A DNA stretch of 64,000 nt from JAFAMS01 sp963715815. GTDB taxonomy: Bacteria; Vulcanimicrobiota; Vulcanimicrobiia; Vulcanimicrobiales; Vulcanimicrobiaceae. Below the pieces are notes generated by a model that was not told the origin of the DNA, did no database searches, and was given only the letters and a program-made list of their open reading frames with translations. The DNA lies in assembly GCA_963715815.1 (NCBI GenBank), contig OY970278.1, forward strand, positions 992,001 through 1,056,000, given 5' to 3'. A program made the position numbers and the translations under genes. Shown here piece after piece: positions 24,500 to 32,168 of the stretch (position 1 is the stretch's first letter; each line of letters begins with the position of its first letter).

Positions 24500-25293
24500 A
24501 CGGTGGCGTGCTCCTGAATGTCGAATTCCTCGCGAATCAGTCGTAAAATATCTTGCCGGTACCGCGCGAATTGTTCTTCGACAGCCAGAACGTCCCAGCT
24601 GCGTTGCTCGCGTGGAATCTCGATCGGAATCGTCGCCTTGACGCGCCCCGGGCGGTGCGTCAGTACGATGACGCGATCGCCGAGGATTACAGCTTCATCG
24701 ACGCTATGCGTCACGAACAAAAACGTCTTGCGCTCGTGCATCGTGATCCGCACCAGCTCTTCTTGCATGACGTTGCGCGTCTGCGCGTCGAGTGCCGCGA
24801 ACGGTTCGTCCATCAAGACGACTTGCGGATCGGCAGCGAGCGTGCGCGCGACCGCGACGCGTTGACGCATGCCGCCCGAGAGCTCGTATGGATACTTGTT
24901 CTCGAAGCCGCTTAGTCCCATTAGCTCCACGTAGCGTCGTACGATCGGCTCGCGCTCTTTGCGTCCGACGCCCGCGATCTCGAGACCATGTCCGATGTTG
25001 CGCTCGACCGTTCGCCACGGCAGGATCGCAAAATCCTGAAAGACCATGCCGCGATCGCGTCCGGGACGCTCGACCTGGCGTCCGTCGACGAGAATGCGTC
25101 CCGAGTTCGCGTGCGCAAGTCCGGCTACAAGATAAAGTAGGGTCGACTTTCCGCAGCCGCTTGGACCGACGATGCACACAAACTCGCCGTCCGAGACTTC
25201 AAATGAAAGTCCGTCCAGCGCATTGACGCGCTGCCAAGTATTTGGATTGAAATATTCGTGCGAGACGTTCTCGACACTGATCTTCGCTGGCAC
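24496..25293 (-). CDS. ABC transporter ATP-binding protein, NitT/TauT type
   Basis: 265 residues. Walker A is GPSGCGKSTLL, Q-loop VFQDFAILPW, signature LSGGMRQRVAVARTL, Walker B VVLMDEPFAALD, and H-loop FVTHSVDEA, all intact. The FAILPW and DEPFAALDAQTR patterns are typical of the SsuB/TauB class. The start is GTG 25293, three bases after the binding-protein stop. It energises the two permeases encoded just downstream. Confidence 0.95.
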   Translation of the reverse strand: MPAKISVENVSHEYFNPNTWQRVNALDGLSFEVSDGEFVCIVGPSGCGKSTLLYLVAGLAHANSGRILVDGRQVERPGRDRGMVFQDFAILPWRTVERNIGHGLEIAGVGRKEREPIVRRYVELMGLSGFENKYPYELSGGMRQRVAVARTLAADPQVVLMDEPFAALDAQTRNVMQEELVRITMHERKTFLFVTHSVDEAVILGDRVIVLTHRPGRVKATIPIEIPREQRSWDVLAVEEQFARYRQDILRLIREEFDIQEHATV

Positions 25294-25296
25294 GAA

Positions 25297-26331
25297 TCAG
25301 TTGGCCGGCTTGAGATCTGCAAAGAAGCGCGGCGAGTCTTTTTCCGTCTTGGCCAGATAGCTCGTGATCAGGTAGCTGTTGAAGTCGATTGTTTGTTTGA
25401 TGCGGCCCTGATCGAGGATTATCTGTTGCTCTTGCTCGGCAGCCTTGATCGTCGAGCGGCTGAGGCGCGGATCGAATCGCATGTACGCGATCGCTTTCTC
25501 TGCCGATGCCGCGTCGAGTCCTTCGATCCAGTGCGTTGCGACAATCGCAGCTTCGTGACGGTTGTGCCGAATGTACCACGATGCTTCCGCGAAACCGTCA
25601 ACGAGTCGCTGCGCGATATCGGGGTGCGCGCTCAAAAATTCCGGCGACGAGCCAACCCAGAGCGCGTAGCCGACATATCCGCCGCCGCGCTGCACGAGAT
25701 ACGCTTTCGGCACTTGGTCGAGGATGATCGCTCCGTACGGCTCCCACGTCACGGCCGCGTCGATCGAACCCGAGCGCATCACCGACGCCGTGTCGGGCGC
25801 GGGGATGTTCACAAGCGTCACCTTGTCGAGCGGGATCTTCATCTTGGCGAGCACGGCGCGCAGATAGATTTCAGGATTCCCGGCGAGGAGCGTGCCGATG
25901 CGCTTTCCTACGAGATCCTCGATGTGCCCCGGACGAATGCCGCTCCCATCGCGCGCGGTCACTGCAAAGGTCTCGTCGTAGTTGACGATCGTTGCGTCAC
26001 CCATGATAGCCGCTATCGCGTTGAGCTTCACGCCGTTGTTGTACGCGGCCGCCATGATCGTAGGGCTCACCGTTTCAAACTGTGCATCGCCGGCTTGAAA
26101 CGCGCGCATCGCTTCGGCGCCCGACTTCAGTACTTTCAGCTTGAGGTCGATGCCGTGTTTGAGAAAGATCCCCTTTTCGACGCCGACGAATTCCGGCAAA
26201 TGGTTCATGTTGTTGACGGCGGCGAACGTGTACGTCGGAGCACCCTGGCTCTGGCTTACTGCGCGCGACGGCACCGCAGCTAGCGCGGTCAATAGGGCGA
26301 CCGTGAATGCGATGCGGGAAAGGGTGCGCAT
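25297..26331 (-). CDS. NitT/TauT-type ABC substrate-binding protein, paralogue 2
   Basis: 344 residues with a Sec signal (MRTLSRIAFTVALLTALAAVPSRA). It shares FAAVNNMNHLPEFVGVEKGIFLKHG, GSGIRPGHIEDLVGKRIG, VTWEPYGAIILDQVP and YLVQRGGGYxGYxLWxGSS with the protein at 17207-18220, so the pair arose by duplication. It heads the operon binding protein, ATPase, two permeases, membrane protein, cupin. ATG 26331 has a GGAGAACGCC ribosome site; the longer upstream frame is antisense to the divergent Gfo/Idh gene. Confidence 0.93.
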   Translation of the reverse strand: MRTLSRIAFTVALLTALAAVPSRAVSQSQGAPTYTFAAVNNMNHLPEFVGVEKGIFLKHGIDLKLKVLKSGAEAMRAFQAGDAQFETVSPTIMAAAYNNGVKLNAIAAIMGDATIVNYDETFAVTARDGSGIRPGHIEDLVGKRIGTLLAGNPEIYLRAVLAKMKIPLDKVTLVNIPAPDTASVMRSGSIDAAVTWEPYGAIILDQVPKAYLVQRGGGYVGYALWVGSSPEFLSAHPDIAQRLVDGFAEASWYIRHNRHEAAIVATHWIEGLDAASAEKAIAYMRFDPRLSRSTIKAAEQEQQIILDQGRIKQTIDFNSYLITSYLAKTEKDSPRFFADLKPAN

Positions 26332-26418
26332 GGCGTTCTCCTTAATCCGCCCGTTTATCGCCAGGCCGCGGAGCGCCCTGCACCAACGCGGCCAATCAAA
26401 CGAGGCTCCTGCTGTAAA

Positions 26419-27483
26419 ATGAAGCAAGTTGAGGTCGCAATAGTAGGCACGGGTTGGTGCGGCGGGATTCGCGCAGAAACGTGCGCGCAGTATCCGGCCG
26501 TCAGCGCCGTGCATATCGCCGAGATACGGCCTGACCGTTTGGCGGAGATTGCCAAGATCACCGGCGCGAAAACGGCGACGACGGATTATCGCGAGCTGTT
26601 GCGCGATCCGTCGATCGAGGCCGTGCTCGTGTGCGCAACGCCCGAGACGACGCACTATCCGATCGCACGCGATGCGCTTGCCGCGGGCAAACACGTGCTG
26701 CTTGAAAAGCCAATTGCGCTCGCATTCGATGAGGCCGACGAGTTGATCGGTCTCGCGCGTAAGAACGGCGTCAAGTTCACGATCGGGTACTCACAGCGCT
26801 TCAATCCGAAGTTCGCGTACGTGAAGAAGGCGCTCGAAGACGGGACGGTTGGCCGCCCGGTTAGCGTGCTCGTCAGCCGCAATATTACCCGCAGTCTCGG
26901 CAACAAGATCAGCGGACGCATCAAGCTCTCGCCCGCGGCGATGGAAGCGACGCACGATCTCGATTTCGTCCTGTGGTGTCTCGAACCACGGCGTCCGGTT
27001 CGTGTCTATGCGCAAGCGGCGTTCGGTGCGATGCGCGAAGCGCGCGGTGCCGGTGTCCCCGACGCGATGTGGATGATGGTGACGATGGACGACGGGGTTG
27101 TCTTCACCGTCGGTGCCGGTTGGAGCTTGCCGCCGGGCTATCCGAATTTTTCGAGCACGTGGATCGAGTTCTTGGGAACCGAAGGTGCGGTCGTCGTCGA
27201 CGACACGCATCGCGATGTCTACACGCGCACGATGCGCACCGGCACGGAATTCCCGATCTCCTCGATGCCGGGCGAATCGCTCGGACACGTCTTCGCCGGA
27301 CCGATGGCCGAAGAGACGCGCCACTTCATCAACGCGGTCGTGAACGATCAGCCGGTCATGGTCACGCCTGAATCCGCACGCGTCGTTATGGAAATCTATA
27401 CGGCGGCCGATCTTTCGGCCGAGCGCAACGAGGCCGTCACGCTACCGCTCGCAGCGCCGAAGATTGCAGCGGTAGCGCGGTGA
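26419..27483 (+). CDS. Gfo/Idh/MocA family oxidoreductase
   Basis: 354 residues. The Rossmann motif VAIVGTGWCGGI is at the N-terminus, followed by the family EKP motif (VLLEKPIALAFDEAD) and a C-terminal alpha/beta domain (RNITRSLGNKISGRIKLSPAAMEATHDLDFVLWCLEPR) with a His-Asp pair in the position used for catalysis. It uses NAD(P) to oxidise or reduce sugars, inositols or related hydroxy compounds. It is divergent from the transport operon and overlaps the downstream CocE gene as GTGA, so the two are translated together. Confidence 0.93.
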   Translation: MKQVEVAIVGTGWCGGIRAETCAQYPAVSAVHIAEIRPDRLAEIAKITGAKTATTDYRELLRDPSIEAVLVCATPETTHYPIARDALAAGKHVLLEKPIALAFDEADELIGLARKNGVKFTIGYSQRFNPKFAYVKKALEDGTVGRPVSVLVSRNITRSLGNKISGRIKLSPAAMEATHDLDFVLWCLEPRRPVRVYAQAAFGAMREARGAGVPDAMWMMVTMDDGVVFTVGAGWSLPPGYPNFSSTWIEFLGTEGAVVVDDTHRDVYTRTMRTGTEFPISSMPGESLGHVFAGPMAEETRHFINAVVNDQPVMVTPESARVVMEIYTAADLSAERNEAVTLPLAAPKIAAVAR

Positions 27484-29243
27484 TCAAATCGGAAGTCTTA
27501 CGCGCGCAATTCGACGTTCCCATCACGATGGACGATGGCACCATCGTGCGCGCCGACATTTTTCTTCCGCTCGAAGACGGCAAGTATCCGGTCATTTTGA
27601 GCTATGGCCCGTACGCGAAGGGCCTTTTGTTTCAAGAAGGCTATCCGGATCAGTGGAACCGGATGGTCGATAAGCATCCGGATGTTGCCGAGAATTCGAC
27701 CAACCGCTATCAGAGTTGGGAAGTCGTCGATCCGGAGAAATGGTGCTCCGACGGCTACGCTTGCGTGCGCGTCGATTCGCGTGGTGCCGGTTCATCGCCG
27801 GGCTTTATCGAGCCGTGGTCGCCGCGTGAGACCAAAGATTTTGCAGCCTGCATCGAGTGGTCCGGTACGCAACCCTGGTCGAACGGCAAAGTCGGTCTCA
27901 ACGGCATCTCGTATTACGCGATGAATCAGTGGATGGTCGCGACGCTCGAGCAGCCGAAGCACCTCGCGGCGATGTGCGCGTGGGAAGGCGCATCGGATTT
28001 TTACCGTGAGTTCTCGTACCACGGCGGCATTCTCTCGACGTTCCTCGCCAACTGGTTCGACATGCAGGTCAAGACCGTGCAATACGGCCTTGGTGAAAAC
28101 GGTGCGCGTAGCGCCGTCACCGGCGCACCGGCCTGCGGCGACGTCACCCTGTCCAACGAACAGCTGGCAAAGAATCGCTGCGATCTCGGCGGCGACGTTC
28201 TGGCACATCCGCTGGCCGACGAATATCACAAAGCGCGCACACCGATTTGGGAAAAGCTCAAAGTCCCGTTTCTCTCCGCCGGAAATTGGGGCGGTCAAGG
28301 CTTGCATCTGCGCGGTAACACCGAAGCCTTCGTGCGGGCGGCTTCGGAACAGAAGTGGCTCGAGCTGCACGGCATCGAGCACTGGACGCATTTCTACACC
28401 GACTACGGCCGCTCGCTGCAGAAGCGCTTCTTCGACTACTTCCTCAAAGGGGAGCAAAACGGATGGGACCGCGAGCGCCGCGTTCATCTCAACGTGCGTC
28501 ACATCGATCACTTCGAAGGACGCTACGAAGACGAGTGGCCGATCGCACGCACCGAGTGGACGAAGTTTTATCTCAACCCCGACGGCAAGACGCTCTCCAA
28601 AGAGCCGCCGAAAGCCGGCGGCGACATTTCGTATAGCGGATTCGGCGACGGGCTGACGTTCGTAACGGAGCCGCTCGACGAGCCGATCGAGATTACGGGA
28701 CCGAGCGCCGTCAAACTGTGGCTGACATCGTCGACGAAAGATGCCGACGTGTTCGTAGTCCTGCGCGCGTTTGCGCCGAACGGCGAAGAAGTCGTCTTCC
28801 AAGGCGCAATCGATCCGCACGCACCGCTCTCGCAAGGTTGGCTGCGCGCGTCACACCGCAAGCTTGATACGAAACTATCCCGCGAGTATCGCCCGTTTCA
28901 CACCCACGATAAAGAAGAGCCGCTCAAGCCGGGCGAACCGGTCGAGCTTGACGTCGAAGTGTGGCCAACGTCGATCGTCCTGCCGCGCGGTTATCGCCTT
29001 GCGGTCAGCGTTCGCGGAAAAGACTATGTCTATCCGGGCGGAAGCGGCGGACGGATCAAGAGCTTCAAGAACGAGCTGACCGGATGCGGTCCGTTCATCC
29101 ACGACGAACCGCGCAATCGCCCACCCGAAATCTTCAATGGAAAGAACACGGTGCACATCGACGCAGACAAACCCGCTTATATTCTGCTCCCTGTCATCCC
29201 GAGCGAAGCCTGTGCCACGCATGGTATCGAGGGACAGCGATAA
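27480..29243 (+). CDS. CocE/NonD family hydrolase, copy 2, with repeat-encoded C-terminus
   Basis: 587 residues, similar end to end to the hydrolase at 18287. The alpha/beta-hydrolase domain starts VPITMDDGTIVRADIFLP, the nucleophile Ser 144 is in GLNGISYYAMNQW, and a beta-sandwich domain closes the protein. After the shared ending LLPVIP, this copy has 13 extra residues (SEACATHGIEGQR), read from a palindromic repeat at 29192-29239; copy 1 stops two residues after its own LLPIIP. GTG 27480 overlaps the Gfo/Idh stop. The amidohydrolase follows with TAATG overlap. Confidence 0.92.
   Translation: MIKSEVLRAQFDVPITMDDGTIVRADIFLPLEDGKYPVILSYGPYAKGLLFQEGYPDQWNRMVDKHPDVAENSTNRYQSWEVVDPEKWCSDGYACVRVDSRGAGSSPGFIEPWSPRETKDFAACIEWSGTQPWSNGKVGLNGISYYAMNQWMVATLEQPKHLAAMCAWEGASDFYREFSYHGGILSTFLANWFDMQVKTVQYGLGENGARSAVTGAPACGDVTLSNEQLAKNRCDLGGDVLAHPLADEYHKARTPIWEKLKVPFLSAGNWGGQGLHLRGNTEAFVRAASEQKWLELHGIEHWTHFYTDYGRSLQKRFFDYFLKGEQNGWDRERRVHLNVRHIDHFEGRYEDEWPIARTEWTKFYLNPDGKTLSKEPPKAGGDISYSGFGDGLTFVTEPLDEPIEITGPSAVKLWLTSSTKDADVFVVLRAFAPNGEEVVFQGAIDPHAPLSQGWLRASHRKLDTKLSREYRPFHTHDKEEPLKPGEPVELDVEVWPTSIVLPRGYRLAVSVRGKDYVYPGGSGGRIKSFKNELTGCGPFIHDEPRNRPPEIFNGKNTVHIDADKPAYILLPVIPSEACATHGIEGQR
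29192..29239 (+). repeat. REP-like palindrome D inside the 3' end of a CDS
   Basis: Begins TGTCATCCCGAGCGAAG and ends TCGAGGGACAGCG, matching the ends of the copies at 31219 and 31595. The centre can pair as TGCCA-CGCA-TGGTA with one wobble pair. It lies entirely within the last codons of the CocE gene and ends two bases before its stop codon. Confidence 0.75.
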
Positions 29244-30262
29244 TGGCAACTTGCATAGATTGCCACGCGCATTTTTTACCCGACGCGTTCACCACGGAGA
29301 TGACGAAACGCGGCTTCATCGAGATGCATCGGGACGAAGGCTACATCATGGTGGGCGATGCCCTTACAGGATATAGTCGCGAGAAAGCGCGCCTTCCGGA
29401 TTTTTCGCTGCTCTGGAATATCGAAGAGCGTACTGCGCTCGCCGAACAGCAGCGCATCGACAAGCAGATCATTTGCTTGCCGCCGTTCTGGTTCGGCTAC
29501 AAACCCGATGCGCAAACGGGGCTTGCGATCTGCCGCGCCGGGAACGATGCGATTGCCGCAACGATCAAGCAATCCCCGGAGCGCTTTGCCGGATTTGCGA
29601 CCGTCCCGTTGCAGTCACCGAAGGATGCCGTCGCAGAATTGAAGCGCGCGGTCGAAGAGCTCGGCTTCTGGGGCGCGGAGATCGGAACGAGTATTGCCGG
29701 GAAACCGATGGACGATCCGGCGCTCGATGTTTTCTGGCAAGCGTGCTGCGATCTCGACGTACCGCTCTTCGTGCACCCTCAGCACGAGCTTGCCACCGAT
29801 CGCACGGCGCAATACTACCTGTTCAACCTCTGGGGCAATCCGTCCGAAACGGGACTTTTTGCCGCCCGCATGATCTTCGCCGGCGTATTCGAGCGCTTCC
29901 CGAAGCTCAATATGATCCTCGCGCACGGCGGCGGCACGATCCCGTACATCATCGGCCGCCTCGATCACGGTCATCGCGTTCGGCCGGAAACAAAATCGCT
30001 GCCGAAACCACCCAGCACTTACCTCAAGCAGCTATACTTCGACACGATCACGCACGACGACGCGATGCTCAAGTATCTCGTCGATCGGGTTAGCGCCAAG
30101 CATGTCGTAGTCGGAACGGACCGGCCGTTCGACATGGGCATCGATGACCCGCGCGCGCTCGTCGATAAGATTCCCGGACTCAGTGCGAGCGAACGCGATG
30201 CGATCATCGGTAACAACGCACGCTCGTTTCTCTCGCGCAGCATGCCGCTCGTCAAATCGTGA
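29243..30262 (+). CDS. amidohydrolase family protein (ACMSD/LigJ-like)
   Basis: 339 residues from ATG 29243. The metal-binding CHAHF follows the N-terminal strand (CIDCHAHFLP). Further TIM-barrel motifs are VPLFVHPQHE, the His in LNMILAHGGGTIPYIIGR, and the Asp in VVVGTDRPFDMG, with a closing NNARSFL helix. This is the amidohydrolase_2 pattern of 2-amino-3-carboxymuconate-semialdehyde decarboxylase and related decarboxylases or hydrolases of aromatic breakdown. It is coupled to the CocE gene before it and the deacetylase after it (GTGA overlap). Confidence 0.92.
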   Translation: MATCIDCHAHFLPDAFTTEMTKRGFIEMHRDEGYIMVGDALTGYSREKARLPDFSLLWNIEERTALAEQQRIDKQIICLPPFWFGYKPDAQTGLAICRAGNDAIAATIKQSPERFAGFATVPLQSPKDAVAELKRAVEELGFWGAEIGTSIAGKPMDDPALDVFWQACCDLDVPLFVHPQHELATDRTAQYYLFNLWGNPSETGLFAARMIFAGVFERFPKLNMILAHGGGTIPYIIGRLDHGHRVRPETKSLPKPPSTYLKQLYFDTITHDDAMLKYLVDRVSAKHVVVGTDRPFDMGIDDPRALVDKIPGLSASERDAIIGNNARSFLSRSMPLVKS

Positions 30263-31155
30263 TTCACGGCCGCGCCCCGTACGTGCCCTCGACCGAAGCG
30301 CCGCGGCTCGAGCTGCCCGGCGGCGCGCGGCTTGCAATCCATCTGATCGTCAACGTCGAGGCGTGGCGATACGACGCGAAGCTTCCGCGCCAAATTCTTA
30401 CCGCGCCGCAAGGCGCCGAGCCGATCCCCGACGTTCCGAATTTTGCGTGGTTCGAATACGGAATGCGGGTCGGAATTTTTCGCGTGTTCGAAGTGCTCGA
30501 ACCGGCGCGCGGGCACGTGACGCTGGCAATCAATGGGCTGGTGTGCTCTGAGTATCCGCAAGTCGTCGAGCGCGCGGTGCGCGACGGTTGGGAGATGATG
30601 GGTCACGGCTTCGAGCAGCGTGCGATGTCAACGGTCGACGACGAGCGCGAGACAATCCGCGCCACGCTCGACGTGCTCGAGAAAGCGGCGGGAAAACGTC
30701 CGCGCGGATGGCTTGGGCCGGGTCTCGTCGAGACGACGAAAACGCCGGAGATACTCGTCAAGGAAGGCGTCGAGTATTGCTGCGATTGGGGCCCGGCGGA
30801 TGACGTGCCGTACGAGATCAGCGTCAAGCGCGGCCGGCTGATCGCGATCCCTTATCCGATTGAAATGAACGACATCGTCTTGTACGGCTTACAGAACCGG
30901 CCCGACGACATCTTGCTCGAACGCGGAAAGCGCCAGTTCGATCGGCTCTATCGCGAGAGCGGCCGCGGCGCGAAGGTCATGGCGATTGCGTTCCATCCGT
31001 GGATCATCGGCGTTCCGCATCGCATCGGATTTCTCGAAGAGCTTTTACGCTATATGCAATTGAAGCCCGGCGTCGTCTTCATGTCCGGCAGCGAAATTCT
31101 CGATTGGTACCTTTCTCAGCGGCACGATGATGGGGGCCGAGCCCCCACAGCATAG
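30259..31155 (+). CDS. polysaccharide deacetylase family protein (PuuE/allantoinase-like)
   Basis: 298 residues. The NodB-type fold is seen in LAIHLIVNVEAWRYD, NFAWFEYGMRVGIFRVFEVL, WEMMGHGFEQRAMSTVDDERETI, GWLGPGLVET and FHPWIIGVPHRIGFLEELL. The PuuE-like layout suggests amidase action on a small cyclic amide or amino sugar rather than peptidoglycan, and no signal peptide is present. GTG 30259 overlaps the amidohydrolase stop. The last residues (DDGGRAPTA) are read from a repeat hairpin that starts at 31121, so the native C-terminus has probably been replaced. Confidence 0.87.
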   Translation: MIHGRAPYVPSTEAPRLELPGGARLAIHLIVNVEAWRYDAKLPRQILTAPQGAEPIPDVPNFAWFEYGMRVGIFRVFEVLEPARGHVTLAINGLVCSEYPQVVERAVRDGWEMMGHGFEQRAMSTVDDERETIRATLDVLEKAAGKRPRGWLGPGLVETTKTPEILVKEGVEYCCDWGPADDVPYEISVKRGRLIAIPYPIEMNDIVLYGLQNRPDDILLERGKRQFDRLYRESGRGAKVMAIAFHPWIIGVPHRIGFLEELLRYMQLKPGVVFMSGSEILDWYLSQRHDDGGRAPTA

Positions 31156-31264
31156 GCCGCTTCGGCTTGTTCGAGACTGTCGGTCGCATTTGTCATCCCG
31201 GGCGTAGCGCCGCACACCTGTCATCCCGAGCGTAGCGCCGAAGGCGCGTAGTCGAGGGACAGCG
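31121..31264 (+). repeat. composite repeat unit, copy B
   Basis: Same architecture as 9282-9420: the hairpin GGGGGC-CGA-GCCCCC (31132-31146), a truncated palindrome at 31191-31217, and a full palindrome at 31219-31264. Its left end encodes the C-terminus of the deacetylase. The full palindrome has a perfect five-pair stem, GCGCC-GAA-GGCGC. Together with the inverted copy at 31595-31640 it brackets the GIY-YIG gene. Confidence 0.85.
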
Positions 31265-31291
31265 GTGATGCCGACGGCGCGATAGAGCGAC

Positions 31292-31657
31292 GTGAAGACA
31301 TACCATGTCTATATGCTGCAGTGCTTTGACGGCACGTTTTACATCGGCGTCACCGGAAATATCGATCGCCGGCTTTACCAACATCATGAAGGGGTCTTTG
31401 AGACCTGCTACACGTTCATGCGGCGGCCGTTGCAAGTAGCGTACGTCGGAGAGTTCGATCGAATCGAAAACGCGATCGACTTCAAGAAGAAGCTAAAGGC
31501 CTGGAGCCATAAGAAAAAGCGCGCCTTCGCCCAACGCGAGTGGGCGAACGTGACGCGCTATAGTCGCGGGATCGCCTCAATCGTCAACACTTGTCGCTGT
31601 CCCTCGACTACGGCGCTTCGCGCCTACGCTCGGGATGACAAGCGTACCCTACGCTAA
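31292..31657 (+). CDS. GIY-YIG nuclease family protein (YhbQ/COG2827-like)
   Basis: 121 residues from GTG 31292. The compact GIY-YIG domain is present: YHVYMLQC (GIY-equivalent strand), DGTFYIGVTGNIDRRLYQH with the catalytic Arg, and a C-terminal AIDFKKKLKAWSHKKK helix. In related proteins this helix reads (F/R)EKxLKGWSRxKK, with a metal-binding Glu; here that position is Lys 65, so activity may be lost. The last 21 residues (from about CRCPSTTALR) are encoded by the inverted palindrome. Such nucleases nick DNA; a role in repeat movement is inference. Confidence 0.88.
   Translation: MKTYHVYMLQCFDGTFYIGVTGNIDRRLYQHHEGVFETCYTFMRRPLQVAYVGEFDRIENAIDFKKKLKAWSHKKKRAFAQREWANVTRYSRGIASIVNTCRCPSTTALRAYARDDKRTLR
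31595..31640 (-). repeat. REP-like palindrome C, inverted copy
   Basis: Reverse complement begins TGTCATCCCGAGCGTAG and ends CGTAGTCGAGGGACAGCG, exactly as in copy B. The central stem is GGCGC-GAA-GCGCC: three of five pairs are swapped relative to copy B yet fully complementary. It overlaps the 3' coding part of the GIY-YIG gene. Confidence 0.87.
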
Positions 31658-31661
31658 CGCG

Positions 31662-32120
31662 CTAGTGCCAGTGGTGGTAGCCGAAGCCGACTCCGAAGTA
31701 GACCGGCGGCCCGTACGGATACGGATAAGGGCCGTAGGCGTATGGCCCTTGGAACTGGTACGGCGTGTCGATCTCGTTGGCAACGAATAGGTGTCCGCTG
31801 TTATGGCCCAAGATCGTCACCGACATGCCGGGCGCAAGACGAATTCCGGTCGGATTGATGATCGTACCTTGGTGCAGCTGAATCCGGTCGGTGTAGCCGT
31901 TGACGTCAGCGATCTCCATGTACGTACCGTTTACGACGGTCACGCGTCCATGAATCGTCTGGTCCGTCTGAGCGTAGCCCGGCTTAGCATAAGACGGAAG
32001 CGGCTGCTCAGGTTGTTGCGCGAACGCAGCATGCGGCGCCAGCATGCCGAGGGTCGCTATGGCGAACGCCAACAGCGGGATGGCGAGCGCGCGTCGTGGG
32101 GAAGTCTTCATCATCTCCAT
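31662..32120 (-). CDS. secreted protein of unknown function with Tyr/Pro/Gly-rich C-terminus
   Basis: 152 residues. A Sec signal (cleavage near PHAAFA) leads into a mature protein with a small beta-rich domain: TIHGRVTVVNGTYMEIADVNGYTDRIQLHQGTIINPTGIRLAPGMSVTILGHNSGHLFVANEIDTPY, which resembles OB-like DUF5666-type folds. The tail is rich in Tyr, Pro, Gly and His (PYPYGPPVYFGVGFGYHHWH). Function is unknown. The start could be the first, third or fourth codon. It converges with the GIY-YIG gene, with stops 4 bp apart. Confidence 0.7.
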   Translation of the reverse strand: MEMMKTSPRRALAIPLLAFAIATLGMLAPHAAFAQQPEQPLPSYAKPGYAQTDQTIHGRVTVVNGTYMEIADVNGYTDRIQLHQGTIINPTGIRLAPGMSVTILGHNSGHLFVANEIDTPYQFQGPYAYGPYPYPYGPPVYFGVGFGYHHWH

Positions 32121-32168
32121 ATTATCTCACTAGCCGCATAGCTGCAACTTTTGGAGATTTCTGAGAGG

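Larger units (their letters stand above)
31121..31640. mobile_element. candidate GIY-YIG/REP element (nuclease gene between inverted palindromes)
   Basis: A 520 bp block: composite repeat unit, a GIY-YIG nuclease gene, and an inverted palindrome. The outer palindromes (31219-31264 and 31595-31640) are both 46 bp and identical in their outer 17 and 18 bases. A gene-free version of the left unit sits at 9282-9420. The layout parallels REP/RAYT systems but with a GIY-YIG protein. Mobility itself is inferred, not shown; target-site duplications are not evident. Confidence 0.5.

Noticed and set aside
27792..28835. 347-codon minus-strand open frame
   Set aside because: Antisense to the CocE hydrolase; the equivalent antisense frames in copy 1 are broken, so it is not conserved.
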